Made by a program: the position numbers and the translations under genes. Below the pieces are notes generated by a model. That model was not told the DNA's origin, did no database searches, and saw only the letters and a list, made by a program, of their open reading frames with translations. Below are positions 5,430 through 7,122 of a DNA stretch of 7,122 nucleotides, one piece after another. Source of the stretch: Desulfotignum sp. (GTDB lineage Bacteria; Desulfobacterota; Desulfobacteria; Desulfobacterales; Desulfobacteraceae); contig JAABRW010000014.1 in the NCBI GenBank assembly GCA_011390695.1, positions 1 to 7,122 on the forward strand, given 5' to 3'. Numbering within the stretch: position 1 is the stretch's first letter; every line of letters begins with the position of its first letter.

Positions 5430-6745
5430 AAACATTTTATATCAAAACCCTTGGATGCAAGGTCAACCAGTACGAATCAGACGGGGTTGCCGCAAGCCTT
5501 GAAGACAAAGGCATGGTCCGGGCCAAAAAGGGGGAACACTGCGATGTATGCATCATCAACACCTGTGCGGTCACAGCCAGGGCCGGGATGCAGTCCCGCC
5601 AGGCTGTCCGGAAACTTGCCAGAGAAAATCCCGATGCCAAAATCATTGTAACCGGCTGCCATGCCCAGACAGAACCGGAACGTATCCCAAAAATTGGGGA
5701 TTCCCTGCAGGTGGTCTGCCAGCAGGACAAGACCCGCATTGCTGATCACGTTTTTGCCGGCCCACAGACCGCACCCCTGACATTCAAATCTCCGGATCAC
5801 AGCACGGAAAACCGGTTCCAGCCATTTGACAGACCTGTTCACGGCGGCATGACAAGGGCCTACCTGAAAATCCAGGACGGGTGCAACGCATTCTGCACCT
5901 ACTGCATTGTGCCCTATGCCAGAGGCGCTTCTGTGAGCATGCCCGAACACATGGTTTTACAGCACCTGGAAGCACTCGGGCAAAAAGGGTTCAACGAAGT
6001 GATCCTCACAGGGATCCATGCAGGTCTGTATGGCCGGGACCTGACACCCCGGTCCAGTCTGGTTCGGCTGCTGGAAACCATCCAGGAAAAAAAACCGGTA
6101 CACCGGATCCGGCTTTCCTCCATTGAGCCCAATGAAATTGACGACCGGCTCCTTGATATGGCCGGGCCGTCCGGCATTCTGTGCGACCATTTTCATATAC
6201 CGCTGCAATCAGGGGATGACTTTATTTTAAAAAAAATGAAACGCCCCTATACCGCCGGATTTTTCACAGACACCATCCTGGATATCCATGAAAAACTGCC
6301 TTCTGCCGGCATCGGCGTGGATATTCTGGCAGGATTTCCCACAGAAACCGACCAGCAGTTTGAAAACACCTTTAACCTGATCAGACAGCTGCCGGTTTCC
6401 TATCTTCATGTGTTTCCCTTTTCTCCCAGAAAAGGCACCCCTGCCTTTCATTTCACCCCAAAGGTGGATGATGCTGCCATCAAAGCGCGCTGCAGCAGAC
6501 TCCGGGAACTGGGACGACAGAAACGGGCCGCATTTATTGCGGCCAATCTGGGGCAAATCCTGGAAGGCGTGGTGCAGCACAAACAGGATCCCCACACAGG
6601 GCACCTCACTGCAGTGACAACCAACTACCTTAATGTGTTTTTGAAAAAAAACGATCACATCAAAGGAAAAATAGTTGATCTTATATGTGAACAATGTGAT
6701 AGTGATCTGCATATTTTTGGAAAACTGCAGGCTATCTCCCCCTGA
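5426..6745 (+). CDS. mtaB: tRNA t6A37 methylthiotransferase MtaB
   Basis: MtaB is a radical-SAM enzyme that turns t6A37 of ANN-decoding tRNAs into ms2t6A37. The 439 residues match the family's usual length. The N-terminal UPF0004 domain begins with IKTLGCKVNQYESDG, typical of MtaB rather than MiaB or RimO, and has three cluster ligands C11, C47 (INTCAVT) and C78 (TGCHAQ). The radical-SAM motif is CNAFCTYC (C153, C157, C160), followed by IVPYARG. Further core blocks are EVILTGIHAG (191-200), LSSIEPNEI (230-238), HIPLQSGDD (257-265) and GVDILAGFPTET (297-308). A C-terminal TRAM-like RNA-binding domain covers about 375-436. Both an auxiliary and an SAM-binding [4Fe-4S] cluster are expected. The start ATG overlaps the mnmA stop as ATGA, with no strong ribosome binding site, so translation is probably coupled. 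It shares a pathway theme with mnmA: both add sulfur to the anticodon loop. Confidence 0.95.
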   Translation: MKTFYIKTLGCKVNQYESDGVAASLEDKGMVRAKKGEHCDVCIINTCAVTARAGMQSRQAVRKLARENPDAKIIVTGCHAQTEPERIPKIGDSLQVVCQQDKTRIADHVFAGPQTAPLTFKSPDHSTENRFQPFDRPVHGGMTRAYLKIQDGCNAFCTYCIVPYARGASVSMPEHMVLQHLEALGQKGFNEVILTGIHAGLYGRDLTPRSSLVRLLETIQEKKPVHRIRLSSIEPNEIDDRLLDMAGPSGILCDHFHIPLQSGDDFILKKMKRPYTAGFFTDTILDIHEKLPSAGIGVDILAGFPTETDQQFENTFNLIRQLPVSYLHVFPFSPRKGTPAFHFTPKVDDAAIKARCSRLRELGRQKRAAFIAANLGQILEGVVQHKQDPHTGHLTAVTTNYLNVFLKKNDHIKGKIVDLICEQCDSDLHIFGKLQAISP

Positions 6746-6796
6746 CGGGTGTATGCTTTGCCCTGAGTTGAAAAAAACATGCCAACAACCATAAAT

Positions 6797-6810
6797 GGAG
6801 ATTTTTCATG
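6797..6810 (+). promoter_or_regulatory. Ribosome binding site and start of the last gene
   Basis: GGAG (6797-6800) stands seven bases before ATG 6808-6810, giving the downstream gene its own good translation signal. The 62-nt gap after mtaB (6746-6807) holds no clear terminator hairpin or convincing promoter, so read-through from the tRNA-modification operon is possible. Confidence 0.7.
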
Positions 6811-7122
6811 GAAGATGTATATAAGCAGCTGGCTGTTCACCTGGACAACACCCCTGGTGGGTTTCCTCCCACAGAATCCGGTGTTGAACTGCGTATTCTC
6901 GAACAGCTGTTCACCCCCCTGGAGGCGGAACTGGCCCTGTGCCTGGTCATGATGCCGGAACCGGCAGACACCATTGCCGAAAAGGTGAAAAAACCGGAAC
7001 AAGAAATTTTGCCGGTTCTCAAAAAAATGGGAGAGAAAGGGCTTATTCTTCATATCCGGAAAAACGACACAGACACATTCATGCTGCTGCAGTTTGTGGT
7101 GGGCATCTGGGAATACCAGGTA
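6808..7122 (+). CDS. Predicted winged-helix N-terminal region of a ferredoxin-like protein (3' end outside window)
   Basis: The first 105 codons of a gene that runs off the window with no stop. The protein begins MEDVYKQLAVHLDNTPGGFP; residues ~25-90 look like a winged helix-turn-helix: ELRILEQLFTPLEAELAL, then MMPEPADTIAEKV (a short helix pair), a helix EILPVLKKMGEKGLI and a wing-like strand pair ending in FMLLQFVVGIWEYQV. From memory this resembles the N-terminal region of deltaproteobacterial 4Fe-4S dicluster proteins in which such a domain precedes cysteine motifs; those motifs would lie past the window, so that identity is inferred. Only one Cys (C45) is visible here. Alternatives are a plain transcriptional regulator of the MarR or ArsR type. 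The gap of 62 nt from mtaB on the same strand leaves operon membership open. Confidence 0.7.
   Translation, partial: MEDVYKQLAVHLDNTPGGFPPTESGVELRILEQLFTPLEAELALCLVMMPEPADTIAEKVKKPEQEILPVLKKMGEKGLILHIRKNDTDTFMLLQFVVGIWEYQV

Noticed and set aside
5477..5950. 157-codon minus-strand open frame inside mtaB
   Set aside because: It is antisense to conserved MtaB sequence with no domain or ribosome binding site; a shadow of codon bias.
6768..6796. TTGAAA and CATAAA as a promoter for the last gene
   Set aside because: The -10 match is poor and touches the ribosome binding site, so the transcript would start beyond it.

Overview
The window carries seven protein-coding genes or gene fragments in a compact bacterial layout of about 50% GC. 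Gene content suggests an anaerobic Desulfobacterota (deltaproteobacterial), probably Desulfobacteraceae-like organism. The evidence is an EF-G of the mitochondrial-EFG1/spd type, a NIL-domain dicluster ferredoxin next to mnmA, and a C-terminal gene resembling the helix-turn-helix N-terminus of deltaproteobacterial ferredoxin proteins. This placement rests on recognised sequence style only; no database search was possible.

Layout. (1) Positions 1-1469, plus strand: the 3' part of an elongation factor G gene, followed 24 nt later by a small RecA/KaiC-like P-loop ATPase of unknown role. (2) Positions 1489-1537: a strong hairpin with an A-tract on one side and a T-tract on the other, able to terminate transcription from both directions between converging genes. 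(3) Positions 1549-3711, minus strand: a 720-residue protein joining an N-terminal PlsC-type acyltransferase to a C-terminal monoglyceride-lipase/carboxylesterase-like alpha/beta hydrolase. (4) Positions 3712-3954: a 243-nt divergent regulatory region with a good sigma70-type promoter facing right, a candidate promoter facing left that uses the same palindromic -10 box, and several perfect inverted repeats that look like operators. (5) Positions 3955-6745, plus strand: a tightly coupled three-gene operon of NIL-domain 2x[4Fe-4S] ferredoxin, mnmA and mtaB, joined by TGATG and ATGA overlaps. (6) Positions 6808-7122: the start of another plus-strand gene that runs off the window.

Functional reading. 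The operon puts two sulfur-inserting tRNA anticodon-loop enzymes under one promoter with a ferredoxin: MnmA (2-thiouridine at position 34) and MtaB (2-methylthio group on t6A37). NIL-domain ferredoxins are known in methanogens to work with sulfide-dependent homocysteine synthesis, so a role as electron or sulfur-handling partner of MnmA and/or MtaB is an attractive inference. The MnmA is short and has a Cys-x-x-Cys plus distal Cys arrangement suited to an iron-sulfur cluster. The acyltransferase-hydrolase fusion is the other unusual item: its two halves would have opposite reactions on acyl esters. I found no tRNA or rRNA genes, CRISPR arrays, insertion sequences or phage genes.
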